DNA of 64,000 bases from Colletes latitarsis (lineage: Eukaryota; Arthropoda; Insecta; Hymenoptera; Colletidae). The notes under the pieces were generated by a model. The model was not told the origin of the DNA, searched no databases, and saw only the letters and a list, made by a program, of their open reading frames with translations. Shown here one piece after another: positions 11,025-22,980 of this stretch. Location: assembly GCF_051014445.1 (NCBI RefSeq), contig NC_135137.1, forward strand, positions 33,915,501 through 33,979,500, written 5' to 3'. The position numbers were made by a program, and so were the translations under genes. The first letter of the stretch is position 1. Each line of letters starts with the position of its first letter.

Positions 11025-11102
11025 GTTCAAATATATTTTGTACTCAACGTGACAATTGCAACCTTTGTCCACGATACAATTATAATAGCAGCAAATGAGC
11101 TT

Positions 11103-11231
11103 TTAACCCTTTGCACTCCGAATTATATTTCAATTTTGCAGCTCCAACGCTTTTAAGTGTTTTGACTTGAAAAAATGAGTTCCTGAGATAAACACTGATG
11201 TCATACTCGATATAGGAGTGCAAAGGGTTAA
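11103..11231. mobile_element. TTAA-flanked piggyBac-like MITE, 121 bp
   Basis: TTAA at 11103-11106 is followed by CCCTTTGCACTCC, and GGAGTGCAAAGGG at 11215-11227 is followed by TTAA. The 13-bp terminal inverted repeats are perfect and both flanks are TTAA. TTAA target sites and ends beginning CCC are hallmarks of piggyBac transposons. The 95-bp interior carries no gene, so this is a non-autonomous element mobilised in trans. Confidence 0.85.
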
Positions 11232-12060
11232 ATAAAAATAAAACTAAACAGTAGTCAACAACAGGTCTGCAGAAGAAGTAACACACGATTCAATTAGAAA
11301 TTAATATTCAGAGAAACAAATTTCAATGCTCCACGAAGCACAGTTCTACCATTGGATCGATCACCTATTTCCAACTATACATAACGCGGAGCTATCGGTA
11401 TAGCACTGTTGTTCATAGCAATTCATGAGACTCATTATACGTAAGTAGGTTAGTTTCGACTATATTGATGTTGCGGAGGTTCGAACCTTTCGAGAAGGAG
11501 AATAGGTAACGACGTCATGCTCATATTCCCTCTAGAGTGACGTGCGAAAGTTTCTGGATCGTTGCTTTTCTAGCTTCCGCTAAGGGATCGAAATCGTGAA
11601 TTTCACGAGCTATTGCGTATACCAGAGAAAAATTAATTTCGTTTCTAAGAGAATCCAGAATAACTTTAGAAATGTATTACATAACTTTGATTGGTTCTGA
11701 CGTTTGTTCATAAATTTTAGAACGGTTGATTGTCAAAGTGCGAAGGTCCAACAGGGAATTGGTTCTCGTTTGAAGTCCCTCTCGAACGAATTTGAAGAGC
11801 GATCGAGGCCGCGCTAGTGGCCCGGGCCATGCATAACGACAGCTCGAGGGGCATAGCACAGAAAGGAGTCCATCTTGTCGGGAAAGTTATTAAGTCGGAC
11901 CGGGCACTCGTAAAATGAACTTCTTTACTGGCAGCGCCGACAAACGGCTATATTGCATCGGACTTTAAAATACGTTGTTTAACGCCGATACAAAGTACTG
12001 GCGGCAGTATCATCTGCATGGTTAAAAATCTACCCCCGGGTAGCGGGAGTAGGTGACCTC
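11232..12060. other. Gene-free stretch
   Basis: No gene or repeat recognised; AT-rich with short open frames only. Confidence 0.45.
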
Positions 12061-12955
12061 CTTTCGCGATTACGGTTTCCAGGGAGGGCGTTGACAGCCC
12101 CGAATCATCGGTTGACTTCTCGCGCGTCCCGATTCTCCATTATCGATGAATTATTTAGACGCTTGAAGCGTGTTTTCGCGCGTGTCTTGCGGATATTGCG
12201 AGCACCGCGGGAGCACGGAACCGATCCCACCGGATGTATCCCCGATCCCCCTGACCGCGAGCCTCGTTTCCAACGTCCCTGCTCCGTCCATTTTCCTCCC
12301 TTGTCGCCCGGGCTCGCGGAATTATTAAAACTCGAACCGAGCCACTACGACACCGATATATACGTATATCGCGCGGGGCCAGAGGGGGCCAGGGTACACA
12401 TACCGGGTGGCCGCCGGGCAGAAAACAATAAAGCCAGGCTATCATCCGGGACGGCACTTCCACCACTTCAACTTCCTCTGCTCTCGTCCTCTCTCGAACC
12501 TTCCACTCCGGAACGAGCGGCCGACGCTCGCTCTCCATTCAATTTAGATCCCACTTACGCTCTCCAGGCCGCTGTACGTTCGTACGTTGGCGTCCGTCCG
12601 CGTCCCGGCGTGCGTCATATTTATTTTATTTATTGTAAGCCGATCCCCGGGCCTGTGTTAATATTTTCCTACGAGATCGCCGTGGCGTCTCTACGGCTCG
12701 CGATCGCCGTTTCCGCCTAGCGTCGCCGCCCCTCACCGCCCTCTGCCCCCCCGGAGCCACCGACGCCGCTCCCCGTATCGCGCTCCGAGGGTCCGCGACC
12801 AGACGGCGGACATGTAATTTTGAAGTTCGAGGAGGAGGACTGAAAAATTGCCACTGGGTATTAGTTATGAAACGATCCGCTGATGTTGACCGGGGCTGCG
12901 CGCCACCGCGTTCTTTGATGAGCTCGCCGGACTTTGCTTTGTGCTCCGGCATGAA
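12061..12955. other. CpG-rich block with a 209-codon frame, not credible as a gene
   Basis: A GC- and CpG-rich block. The plus-strand frame at 12091-12720 begins at TTG, and the first ATG comes much later or not at all. Its translation is rich in Pro, Arg, Ser and Ala without a domain, signal or repeat pattern, and antisense frames of 108-127 codons overlap it. I read it as non-coding. A CpG-rich regulatory island is possible but not demonstrated. Confidence 0.5.
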
Positions 12956-15036
12956 AAATTAAAAAATTTTTTTCCGCTGTCCCTTCCACGCTTTTAAAAC
13001 CCGTTCAAAGAGGAGGAATATTTTAACGCCAAATGGCGAATATACGTGCTAATTTGGAGTTTATGATCGAGTATTACCAATTAAGGGGATATACCACCCC
13101 TGACGATCCATAACAGCATATAAATTATAAATTCTCCTAGGTAAATATCAAATGGAATACAAGGACTATTTTTGGTTTGTATTGGAGTTTTTTAGTTAGA
13201 GTTACAAAATGGCCGAGTTATAGGGCGCTATAATTTTTTCCCCGACTGATTTCTTATTTTACCGAATAAACAAAGTACAAAAGGAGTCAAATAAAATTAG
13301 GAAAAGTCACTAAACTGCAAAATTACCTACATTTATTTAGCACCTGTTTAAGTATACCGTTCTGAAATCCCTCGTGACTAAATGAGATCTTATCTAATCA
13401 GTTAGCTTCGATCCCGTATAGTTTGTTGAGAACCAATCTACGCAGAATAGCTACTCGTTACGGGGAAAGCGTTTCGACAATTTTACCGCACTGCACACCT
13501 CCGGATCCGTAGTTAAAGCAACTTTGACCAAGCTAAGATGGTTCTTGATTTCAATTTGAACTTTGCAAAATTGTTCTCCCCGCCCTCCGCCCTTAAATTC
13601 CCCCCATCTGTTTGGTCAGAAGTTCGGTACCTATCCGTGCTAACCCGATAGAGATGCGCCCGAAGATACTAAATTCCCGATATCCTTGTCCGCCAATTAG
13701 GCAAATTCAATATAATTAACTATATTCCATCCGGCTGGTAATCTACAGAGGGATCGATCTAACGCTGTGGGGGCCGTGAGTGGACTGTGGATTGGCTCGG
13801 TCTAACCTGCCTGAATTGGCTTAGTCTCTTCATTCAAGAACAAGACAGAAATTTGAGCCCATTCACTGATGTCAGTTTGTAAAGTAAATAATTGGAACAC
13901 CGGCGTCCAACGAGGATTGCCAAACCTACTAACCCGAACGTACACTTAGCATCAGACACATTCAATTTTCTTCCATTATGTAGAATGATGTTCCGTCTGA
14001 ATATAGGAAATATTGAAGAATAAATTTCCAAACAATGGCACTCAAACAAAATTATGTAAAATAAATTTCCACGCCGGAAAAATGTTTGCAATAGTTCTAA
14101 TTCTGTTTTCTGAACAGTTAAATACACTGTGACTAAAGGTAACAATCGTCTAGAATCCATTTGTTTTGGTTTCTCTCTTCTGCTTCGCGCGTTTTGTTTA
14201 TCCTGAGCCTCTTTGTTTCGTTCCTGGCTCCTCCTTTCCTCTATCATTCCTTAAATAGACACTCACCTGATCGAGATTCATATCGAGCAGGACTTTAAGA
14301 TAATGATTCGCGCGAACGATGCGTTAAGCCGTGCCGCGTTCAGCTACGAGCTACACCGCCGGTGGTAACAAGATATAATAATCACTGTCATCAGCACCGC
14401 CTCGTACAAACCCTCTTCTTCGACGCGCGTTACAAACCGTAGAACCAGCGGTCGACCGGCTCGATCGCATGAAAAACTTGCCCCATTGACTGAGAAAAGA
14501 CTGAGTCGGTTTGCCCGTCGATTATGGGCGAAATTGTGAGTGGGACGTACGGAATGCTCGATATAAACGAGCGGCTGGTAACCGTGCCTTTATGCGACCG
14601 ATGAATTAATTGCCCTCGCTAATAGAACGTATGTTGATTAACGGAGAAAACATTTGCACGTGTCTGTTTCATTAATATCCATTATAACGCTGTGATTTAT
14701 TAAATAAATCCATTTCGTTTATTCCCTCGCCTACGCCACGGTGAAAATTGCACGGCAAAATGCCTATATCGATACCGTGTTCATATTTTATTATTATAAA
14801 TTGATCCATGACAGGCATGTATTTAGGTTTAGATTCCATTTCGGCCGTTTATAACTTGTCGATAATCTTCTGCTCGGTTGCGAATACGTTTAGACACACA
14901 AATTAATATTACGACAATTCTCGACAAGATGCATGAAAGTTCTAGTTTAAATTTAGTCGAAGTTATTAAGAATATCCAACGAAGTACTTTTATACTATGC
15001 ATCGTTTTTTAACAGATCGATTTGAAAGTCTCTCTT
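12956..15036. other. Gene-free stretch with one donor-like site
   Basis: Mostly AT-rich. A 137-codon minus-strand frame (13834-14247) has no recognisable domain. Just beyond it, at 14265-14275, the minus strand reads GATCAG|GTGAGTGT, a strong donor sequence without a nearby pyrimidine-rich acceptor. It might mark an unannotated or alternative first exon, but nothing else supports one. Confidence 0.4.
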
Positions 15037-15225
15037 CGCGTCTGATCATTAATCGCTAATTCTACTTGTGTCGGTGTTCGTAATCATTCATAGTGATGTA
15101 GTATCATCACTTTCTGCAGATTTACTACTTCCTGGCTAGTTAACACAGATTGTATCGTGTAATCAGTCATTGGATTCAAGCATCATTGCAAGTAGAAATT
15201 GCTAGTAATGGACAGACATGACAGT
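15037..15225. mobile_element. ~190-bp inverted-repeat MITE, copy A
   Basis: The left end reads gcgtctgatcattaatcgct then aattctacttg. The right end is its inverse, caagtagaaattgctagtaa then tggacagacatgac. The interior also matches the copy at 51393-51584, for example the stretch ending gcaagtagaaat. There is no coding capacity. Half copies at 6880-6930 and 48549-48586 confirm a dispersed family with a terminus close to GTCTGTCCATTAATCACTAT. I cannot place the superfamily, and the target duplication is not clear. Confidence 0.75.
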
Positions 15226-15236
15226 GAAGTTGCACT

Positions 15237-15842
15237 TAACTGAATTTTTTTCTAGAAACTGGGTAGGATTTCGGGGGTATGTCTGTTCACCAAAAATGCT
15301 TGCAATTGACCCCCGCAACCGAAAATAATTTTTCCAGAACGATTTGAAATTTTTTAATTTTGTCGAAAAATTTCACACCTTCTCGAATTTTTTTCTATTT
15401 AAAATATGCGTAGTTTGCTTTTTTAAACATTAAAATCGTCCAATCCGTTCAGAAGTTATGACGTTTTAAAGATTCGCATGAAATTTCGGGCAGACATTTC
15501 TAGCCAGAAATTATATTTTCGGTAAGGAATTTTTTTCTCGAAACTGAGTAGGATTTTCGAAAGTCTTTTTTTTAACCCAAAACTTTCAACACTTACGCGA
15601 ATTTTTTTCTCGAAAGTGGGTAGGATTTCGGGGGTATGTCTGTTCACCAAAAATGATTGTAATTGACCCCCGCAACCGAAAATAATTTTTCCAGAACGAT
15701 TTGAAATTTTTGAATTTAATTGTTAATAACTTTTTAACGAAGCCTCCATCAACAAATTAGTATTCTTAATTTTCGTCTTATTTTGGCCTCTAGAATCCTC
15801 TATTAAAATTTTTCCCAAAGATGGCCAAACACCCTGTATATG
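15237..15842 (+). mobile_element. 5'-truncated copy of the tacagggtg TIR element
   Basis: Aligns in the same orientation with the interior and right end of the complete element at 40517-41554. It ends in the right terminus ggccaaacaccctgtata at 15823-15840 but lacks the left terminus and roughly the first 150 bp; it begins near aactgaattttt. The recurring module around gggtaggatttcgggggtat appears near 15261 and again near 15618, with a shorter remnant near 15548. It has no coding capacity. Its right arm keeps a short segment (cgtcttattttggcc) that is missing from the right arm of the complete copy. Confidence 0.8.
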
Positions 15843-17451
15843 TAGAATATGTTTTATAAATCAATATAATATTGTTAATAATCATATGTAGTACGTCTTC
15901 GTCGTACCAATACATATATTAAGAAAATAGGATTCAGTGAAAAAGAGTAATTGTAAAAAATTAAATAAAATAAGCAGCTTGCAACGAAATTCAGACAATA
16001 TTAACGAATTCTAGAAACATTTAGCATGCATTTAGGAGCATAAAATCTGTGATAATGCCTTGAGTTTTTGCGATAGAGAATCCTAACCAACAATGAAATA
16101 ACCCTTATAGAAAATTCTGATCATTAAATACGACTTCCACGTTCTCTGCGATCCATTGTGTTCCAGCCAACAAACGATTCACAGAAAAGGAATAATTCCC
16201 AAACCTTCCATCGAGTCGAGTGGACAGCGATCCACTGAAGAAAGTATTCGTCTTTCGTAAACCTTGTTCCCCAGATAGGAATTACGAGGATCGAGCTCGA
16301 TTGAATCTCAACTACAGCATGCCAGAGGCTTCCTCCTTGGAATTAAGACGAATCGTAAATACCTACGTCAAAGGACCTTTACAAATTGCTAATCCAGCGC
16401 GAATCGGGGCACGAGGTCGCTTTATCGTTGCTTTATTGCCACAGCATCGTGCACGCGCGGATAGGGTCGACCGATTTACGTGGGAGGGGGGCAAGTTAGG
16501 GGACTTCCAGCGTTACTTAACTAACCGACTCCGAAGGCTCTCGTTCGGTGCATCGGGGGCTCCTGTGCACAGGTAGCTTGATTTAACTGCGCCCGATTCG
16601 ATAACGAACCGGGTAACGAACGTGCCCGAGTCCAAGGAGGATTTCGTTAAATCGGATCATTTGTCACGTCCCCGCGGCGCCCAGGCCAATCGTACCGAAG
16701 AGACTCGCGTAGGTACCGACGGGACGTCAGATTGTATCGAGATCGAAACCGGGTCGGCGTTGATTGGCGTTCCATGATGCGTTCGATTCCAACCTGGACC
16801 GCGTGTGTATGCTCAGCGTCGTGACGCTCCAGTCGGAGTTTCATCGACGAATTAAAATTGATCGATGCCGTCGAGCTGCAGGCTGTGCTCAGGAATTCGT
16901 ATGAAAAAAGAAATCACTTCAATTTTCCTAATGAGAAAATTACCTATGACACACCTATTATAAAAATCTAGTACCTCACTGTCGTAATTTTTAACAGTGA
17001 TAACAATCGAAGCCTGCAGAGAGACGCGATCTTCCGGAGAATTAAATTAAGGGATCCAGCGTTGCTCGAGGAAAGGATCGCGGATCGAATCTAATCGCGG
17101 CATGATTTCGGCGCGGAGCAAGAAACGTGCTAGGTTTTTCCAGGCGTATTGTCAATGCAGCGAGCGTAGGTGGGTACCTGATAAAGTCGACCCGGTGGTA
17201 GGATCGAGAACCGGTGGAACGATGCCCGGGTCACTTCTCCGGTTACGTCTCGAGGATCTGTAATTGAGGAGGATAGGAATCGGCGTCGTCGGCAAAGCGG
17301 TAACGACCGCGAGCGATTCGACTCCGAGTCCTCCTCGTCGTCGAATCGAGCCGTGGTCGTCCACCCTTTCGCCGTTCGTTCGTGGGAAACGTGCTTACGG
17401 GTGGAGATCCACATCTTTTTATCTACTTCACGGTTGCTCCGAGCCGCGGTC
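15843..17451. other. Gene-free stretch
   Basis: AT-rich at first, then CpG-rich from about 16200. The frame at 16220-16576 (118 codons) and smaller ones near 17130-17515 show no recognisable protein features and are overlapped by antisense frames. Confidence 0.45.
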
Positions 17452-17478
17452 CGATCGTGGATCTAGGATCCACGATCG
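17452..17478. repeat. Perfect palindrome, 12-bp arms
   Basis: CGATCGTGGATC, a three-base spacer TAG, then GATCCACGATCG. The arms match perfectly over 12 bp and stop at the next base. With so short a spacer it could extrude as a cruciform, form a tight RNA hairpin, or be bound by a dimeric factor. The function is unknown. Confidence 0.75.
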
Positions 17479-18760
17479 TTGTCTGAGAGATACCAACTCG
17501 ATCGATCGGAGGTGAAAAGACAGTGACCAAGGGTCTCGAACTTATTTCTCAATACGCCAGGCCGCTATCTCTATTATTACGCCTCGGGTTTCACCTTGGC
17601 GTGTAAATTGACGAGAGTCGGGACTTCCCCCAAGTTGGATTTATGACACGGACGTCTGGGAGCGTCATGATTCTTGAGCAGCATTTCGTTGATAAAGTCG
17701 AGGGATTAATTGACGCGGATTTGCAGACGAACGGGGAGATTCCTATGACCGGGGGAAATGTCGCGAGTTCCCCTTAATTTTAGTTTGGGAGTCGATTAGT
17801 GAAGTTATAAGTGATAGGAGTCCCTGTAATTTTTTAATGGAAAGATGTTAAAGCTCGACGTTCTGTTTTATCAAGTAATTGCACGAAAGTTCATGGCAAA
17901 CGTCTATCCTTATTCGATAGAACGTTTTATCAGATTACTCGAAACGGAGGAAAAGATTCCGGTGGTTCGAGATATCCGGAACCCAGTGGACCGTCCAGCG
18001 CTTGATTCGCTACGGAGACAGCGTAAGTCTCGGAGAGCCAGAAGGAAAGGTCAACGATGCACCTTCCTTCTGCAACGTTACCCAGTCCTTGTTGGTTTAC
18101 CTAGCGTGCTCCTCGGTACTGTCTCCTGTTCGTCCGTCTGGCTCGGTACGTCCGTTTGTCTAGCGGATCGTCGCTGCGTCGTGTTCGAGTTACCGGTACA
18201 GACGGACCGTTGTGTCCCCGACGAGCCGCTTGTAACGTGCAATCTTTGCCCCGACCGCGACTGAATGCCGGTTTGTTACACGGAAGTGCATAGACGCGAG
18301 ACAACGGATCGTCCGCGGAACGATGACGCTGTTTCAGGGTTAACGACTTCGTGGAAAATATTTTCCATAAGGTGGGTACGGGTCACCGTGTCAACGTTGG
18401 GAACGACGTTGCCTGGACGTTATTTTCTGCGTTTCTCTCGTTCCGTGGAGCACGTTCCTCGTCCACTGGGTCACTCGGTCGTGTCTGAGCTGCCTACCGA
18501 TAGCGCTCGTTCGAAAGGATAGGCGTACATCGAGCGCAAGGCTAAGGAAAATACGTGCAACGATGGTGAACCAAGCAGAATGCGATCCAGAAAATTTGTA
18601 TCAGGTTAACTGTTCCAAAGAGTGAATTATTAACATTTCAATCACTAAGATTTTTGCTTTGTCCTTCCTGGAATATTTAACTTCTACAGCTGGTTGTAAC
18701 AAATAGAATTAATATCTTTCTTGTGGAGGCCCTGTCTTAGACTCCCGGGACATTCGATAG
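17479..18760. other. Gene-free stretch
   Basis: No gene recognised. The 139-codon plus-strand frame at 17845-18264 has several cysteines near its end but no recognisable domain, and a minus-strand frame overlaps it. Confidence 0.4.
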
Positions 18761-18833
18761 TTGAGTACTTGTGAGAAAGGTACAGGTTGAGCGTGTCCCT
18801 CCAGAGACGAATATGGGAACTGTCGCCACATTC
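18761..18833 (+). repeat. Short dispersed repeat, copy 1
   Basis: ttgagtacttgtgagaaagg with the following bases up to gggaactgtcgccac matches 42705-42768 (ttgagtacttatgagaaagg up to ggaactatcaccac). The similarity is about 65-70 bp with scattered substitutions and one small indel. It is probably a remnant of an interspersed element; no ends were identified. Confidence 0.6.
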
Positions 18834-21800
18834 CATTTCAAGAAAATGAGTTCAGTTATGAAAATATAAAAATCTCCTTCGAATACAATGAAATTAAATA
18901 GAAAGTTTCATTAGTAATGAAGCGTTACATCCCACTGTGTTAATATTAAAAATATAATAAAAATTTGATGTATCGAAGGAGATAGAGAATATACTTTTTT
19001 GCCCATCCCTTTTAATAGACTAGCAATAAATACGTGAAAAGAAATATAATTAAGAAATTTAATATGGATCAGAAGCGAACCAGATCTGTTCGATTTGCAC
19101 GTTCTGCAAAGTCGTTGAAATTTACAGCTCAGCGATAAAATTCGCTACATTCCCGAGACTAGGCAGTTTGAGGAAATGGAAAAACGCGAAGGATCGATTT
19201 CTCGAACCGAAGCCCGGGACTTAATAACCATCTCTCGATTAATAGAACGAGCCAGGGCCGAAGATTAAAAGGCAATTATGTTAATGGGAGAAGATTGAGT
19301 GGCTGCTAGAGGATTAATAACAGCCAGTCAGTCACAGGAGTAACCGTACGAGCTCGCATAATAGCGGTGGATGTAATTTAATAAATATCTCGTGACGGGT
19401 GGCTCGAGAGCGAGCCCATAAATCGAACGGTTCGGTAAACGAAACCTACGGAACCGTCCGCGGCGTCCGGCGGAAATTGTTCTCCCCCAAAGAGTGGCGT
19501 AACTACAATCGCGAAACGAGAGAAAGGAGCCGGGGGTAATCGATTCATTGAACGTACAAACATATTGTCACTTTTCAGGCCGGCGAACGATCCTCGACCG
19601 CGTACTTGAAAAATTCTATTACACCGCATGAATCACTGACAGGTATTGAACGAAACTGTATTGTACCGGCGGACGTGCGGCCGCTGGACCACCGTGAAAA
19701 CCCGATCGACGAACAAACGATGATATCGTGTGTACACAAGCCGGGGCCCTGCCGGCTGCGCCGCTGTATGAACGTCCAATATATTTCTAGCGGTTGTTAC
19801 GAATGATTGGCAATTATCGATGCTGTCGCCGTGCTACCAATAACACCGGCCAGAAAATCGTCAGGTTCACAACGAACGTTCGCCGTGCCCTGGCACGCAC
19901 ACGTGATCGTTCATACGTCGATCCTCGCCACGACTATTCATTATTGACCGTGTACCAGTTACACGCTCTAGCACACCCAGCCGTCCGGCCAGACGTTGCG
20001 TTTAACATTACTTACCCCGGACATGTTTACAGCCCTATAAAAACACCGCCTATTCCGGTTGTTCCCGTTATATCTGTCGGCGTGAAACAATCTTTCTGAT
20101 TAGCCGTAGTTCGACAGCTCCGGGCTCTGTCTGGCCATTTGCATGTCTCCCGCAAGGGCCGATGTGCCGTTCCATTTACTCCTTTTCGCGTCTGAAGCGT
20201 GTCTGCTCGCTCATTGTACGCCGCAGAGTCTGTTACTGACTCCGTCAACCCAAGAAAACTCATTTCCACGGACCGACAACCGATGCAATGTCCCCCCTGA
20301 TTGCTGCGTCTTGAATTTCATCAGTTCACGAGCTCATCGAGTCAAATTTGAGCTCACACACTCTCTCTGAAATATCTATTAACTGTTGAAAATATATGAG
20401 AGTACTTTAATAAGAAACCAAGAAATGCAAGAAAAAGAGGCACTTCATTTTATACGTTACAGAGAAAATAAAATAAAATTATGTAGCTTGACGCGAATGA
20501 TATATATCAGATTTTAGAAATCATATATTCAGCAGTAGACCTATGCGGTATAAATTCTCGATTTTTAATTGAGCTAACCCTATGAATAACAAGTATAAGG
20601 TGAACAACCTGCATACCTGCACACGACGGCCCTGACACTTATAATCGAGGAAGGAGTTAAAGTTCGTCGGTGTACAATCAAGTCATTTTCCGCGATCGTT
20701 TTACACTGGGCGAGGCATTCGAAACCACTCGAATAACCTGTTAATCTTGCTTGGTTTCAAGGGGGACATAATCGTGCGCGAATAGATTGTTGGTTGCCGA
20801 TGTAAAAAAGATACGAAGGTCAGCTTCGTTTACTCAAACAAAACGATACGACTTCTCCGCTTATCGTTCTAATACGAGGTACACGTTAGGATCTATAATT
20901 CACTGATTACCAAGGCAGCTTTATTTTGTTCGAATAAAACCTAGCATAGATTTTTGAGGATTACGAGAAATGCACATTGGCCAGAAAGTATTTAAGAAGA
21001 TCGCGGTTGGGAAGAATCGGGCCACCGTTGGAGGATCGGCAAAAAGTCGTCGTTCGAGGCAAGATCACCGCGTAGCATCGTGAACCTTTCGAATAGCGCC
21101 AAGAAACTCGACGCCGAGTCAGAAGGAGAAGAAGAAGTTCGGCAAGGTGGGTCTATGGGATGTTGGGTTGTGCTTAGCTCGTGTCAGGAATGTAATTCAC
21201 ACGCCGCTGGCATTCCGTTCCATTCCATTCTGACCGCGGCTTCCCTTTTGTAGCCTATGGCAGCGGCGTCAGGAGGTGGCGGCGGTGTTCTTTTTCACCT
21301 GACCACCTCTCGATCCCTCGGCGACCGTTCCGACGCGCTGAGTACGCTCAGGATCGCGAAATCGTGGATCGTTTTCTTGGTTTCGGCTAAATGTCGCTCG
21401 AGACCCGTCCGCGATCCTCCTTTTAACGCACCTTTTGGGATTCTGGCCCCATTACCGAACCACGCAAGAAACCGGGGACGCTCGAGACGGAGGTCAATTC
21501 GACGATGCCATTTGACGTTGATTCCCAGTGATTAGCCGAACAGAGACCGCTTTTGGGCCCGCGTGGTTTTGCTCAAATTAATCGCGATGGAAACGTTAGT
21601 CGTGCACTGCGTACCGAGGCAACGTCCGACCCACCAGCCCTCGCAAAACGTTGACAATAATTTAACGACGTTATTTCATATTCAGCGACGATCGATCAGC
21701 CCGACGACGCGTCTAATTAATCACAAGATCTTGTATTCGAATAGGTAAATATTGAATTTTCAATTACTGGATGGGTAAAACGTTACTTGGAATGACAGTA

Positions 21801-22980
21801 ACAAGGTACCGTACGTTAAGGCCCGTGTAAAGCTGTCGAAGCTGTACGTGTAAGGTACCTTTTACGAGAATGAAGATAAAATGCGGTCGGTTGGGATTAT
21901 TAATTAATGGTACGAAGGACGAACGTTGCTCAAAGAAAACTTGGATTTTATACTGAAATATTTTCTCTCGATCTGAGATAGCTTTGCTATGCAATAAGAA
22001 GTAAATGCAAAAAGAAATGATTACCATTTTGCAACGTTAACCAGCTATCGCGTAATTTAGGAGGGGAAAAATGGCCAGCTGATCATCGTAACGTAAAAAG
22101 TATTACGCGCCATGCTCGTACACTTTCGCAGATTTTCATACTATACGATCCTAAATTCTCGAAGGCTGTACACCGCTCGTGTTGGATACGCGGAGTCGAG
22201 CGTCCACAAATTCCAGCGAATTTCCATACGAGCGCCGTTTTAAGCTTCCAACGCATCGGTGCAGGAATATTCCTCGAATAGCCAGGTGCATCAAGAGGCG
22301 GCGAACCGCGGGGCTCGTGGAACTGCATCGCGTTACAAAAGGACTGGCGTCGACACGGCGGTGTCACGTGTTGGAGGTGCAGCGTCGAGCTGCATTCCCG
22401 ACGATTCTTCTTTCGCGGACGATGGGGTATTCGCGAGGGTGCGCGACGGGGACGGTCGCTGGGAACGGTACGGAACCGTATTTATTACGACGTTACTCCA
22501 GTTTAGCAAATTACTTACATGCTCCCTTAACCACGGCGTAATGCATGCTGCCGCCGCATTCTTCTCTCGTGTAATTCCGCCGCGACTGTTGCTCTCGTAC
22601 CTCCGAGGTTTCCGTTCGGACGCCGCGGTCAGTTTCCAGTGGCATCGCCACGAATCGCGGTCACTACGCTCTGAGAATGTGGATGGGATTTGATAAATTA
22701 CCCGCGTCGGTCACGAGAGGAACGGTCAAGCACGAATTTTCGAGTTCACCGACGCCCTACAATTATCCTCCAAGTACTCGAAATAGCTCAAAACATCTAC
22801 ACTGTGAAATCAGTCTAAACAAATTGGCAATTTGCAAATTTTCATTTGCACGAAATATAGCACAATAGGAATAAATAACGTGAAATCCTCGTCAAGAAGG
22901 ACCGTACCCCGCGCATTCGAGGGTTAATAAGGTTCCATTCGGGGCCAAAGTAGAACTTCTGTTTTCATTCAGTTTACGAG
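18834..22980. other. Gene-free stretch
   Basis: About 4 kb without a supported gene. A TATA-like ctataaaaacacc at 20034 is isolated and has no gene downstream. Frames at 22179-22693 overlap in different registers within a CpG-rich block. A possible decayed TTAA-type end (gcattcgaggg then TTAA) sits at 22914-22927. The region 20380-20960 is plain AT-rich sequence. Confidence 0.4.

Noticed and set aside
11465..11490. ggttcgaacc resembles a tRNA T-loop (B box)
   Set aside because: No A box at the right spacing and the T-stem does not pair; not a tRNA.
12091..12720. 209-codon plus-strand open frame
   Set aside because: Begins at TTG; composition is Pro/Arg/Ser/Ala-rich without recognisable features; overlapped by antisense frames.
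20030..20050. TATA-like ctataaaaacacc as a promoter
   Set aside because: No gene or credible initiator and first exon follows; TATA-like words are common by chance.
21803..21861. Hairpin with aaggtacc / ggtacctt ends
   Set aside because: The arms rest on the self-complementary ggtacc and pair for about 13 bp with mismatches and wobbles; too weak to call a precursor.
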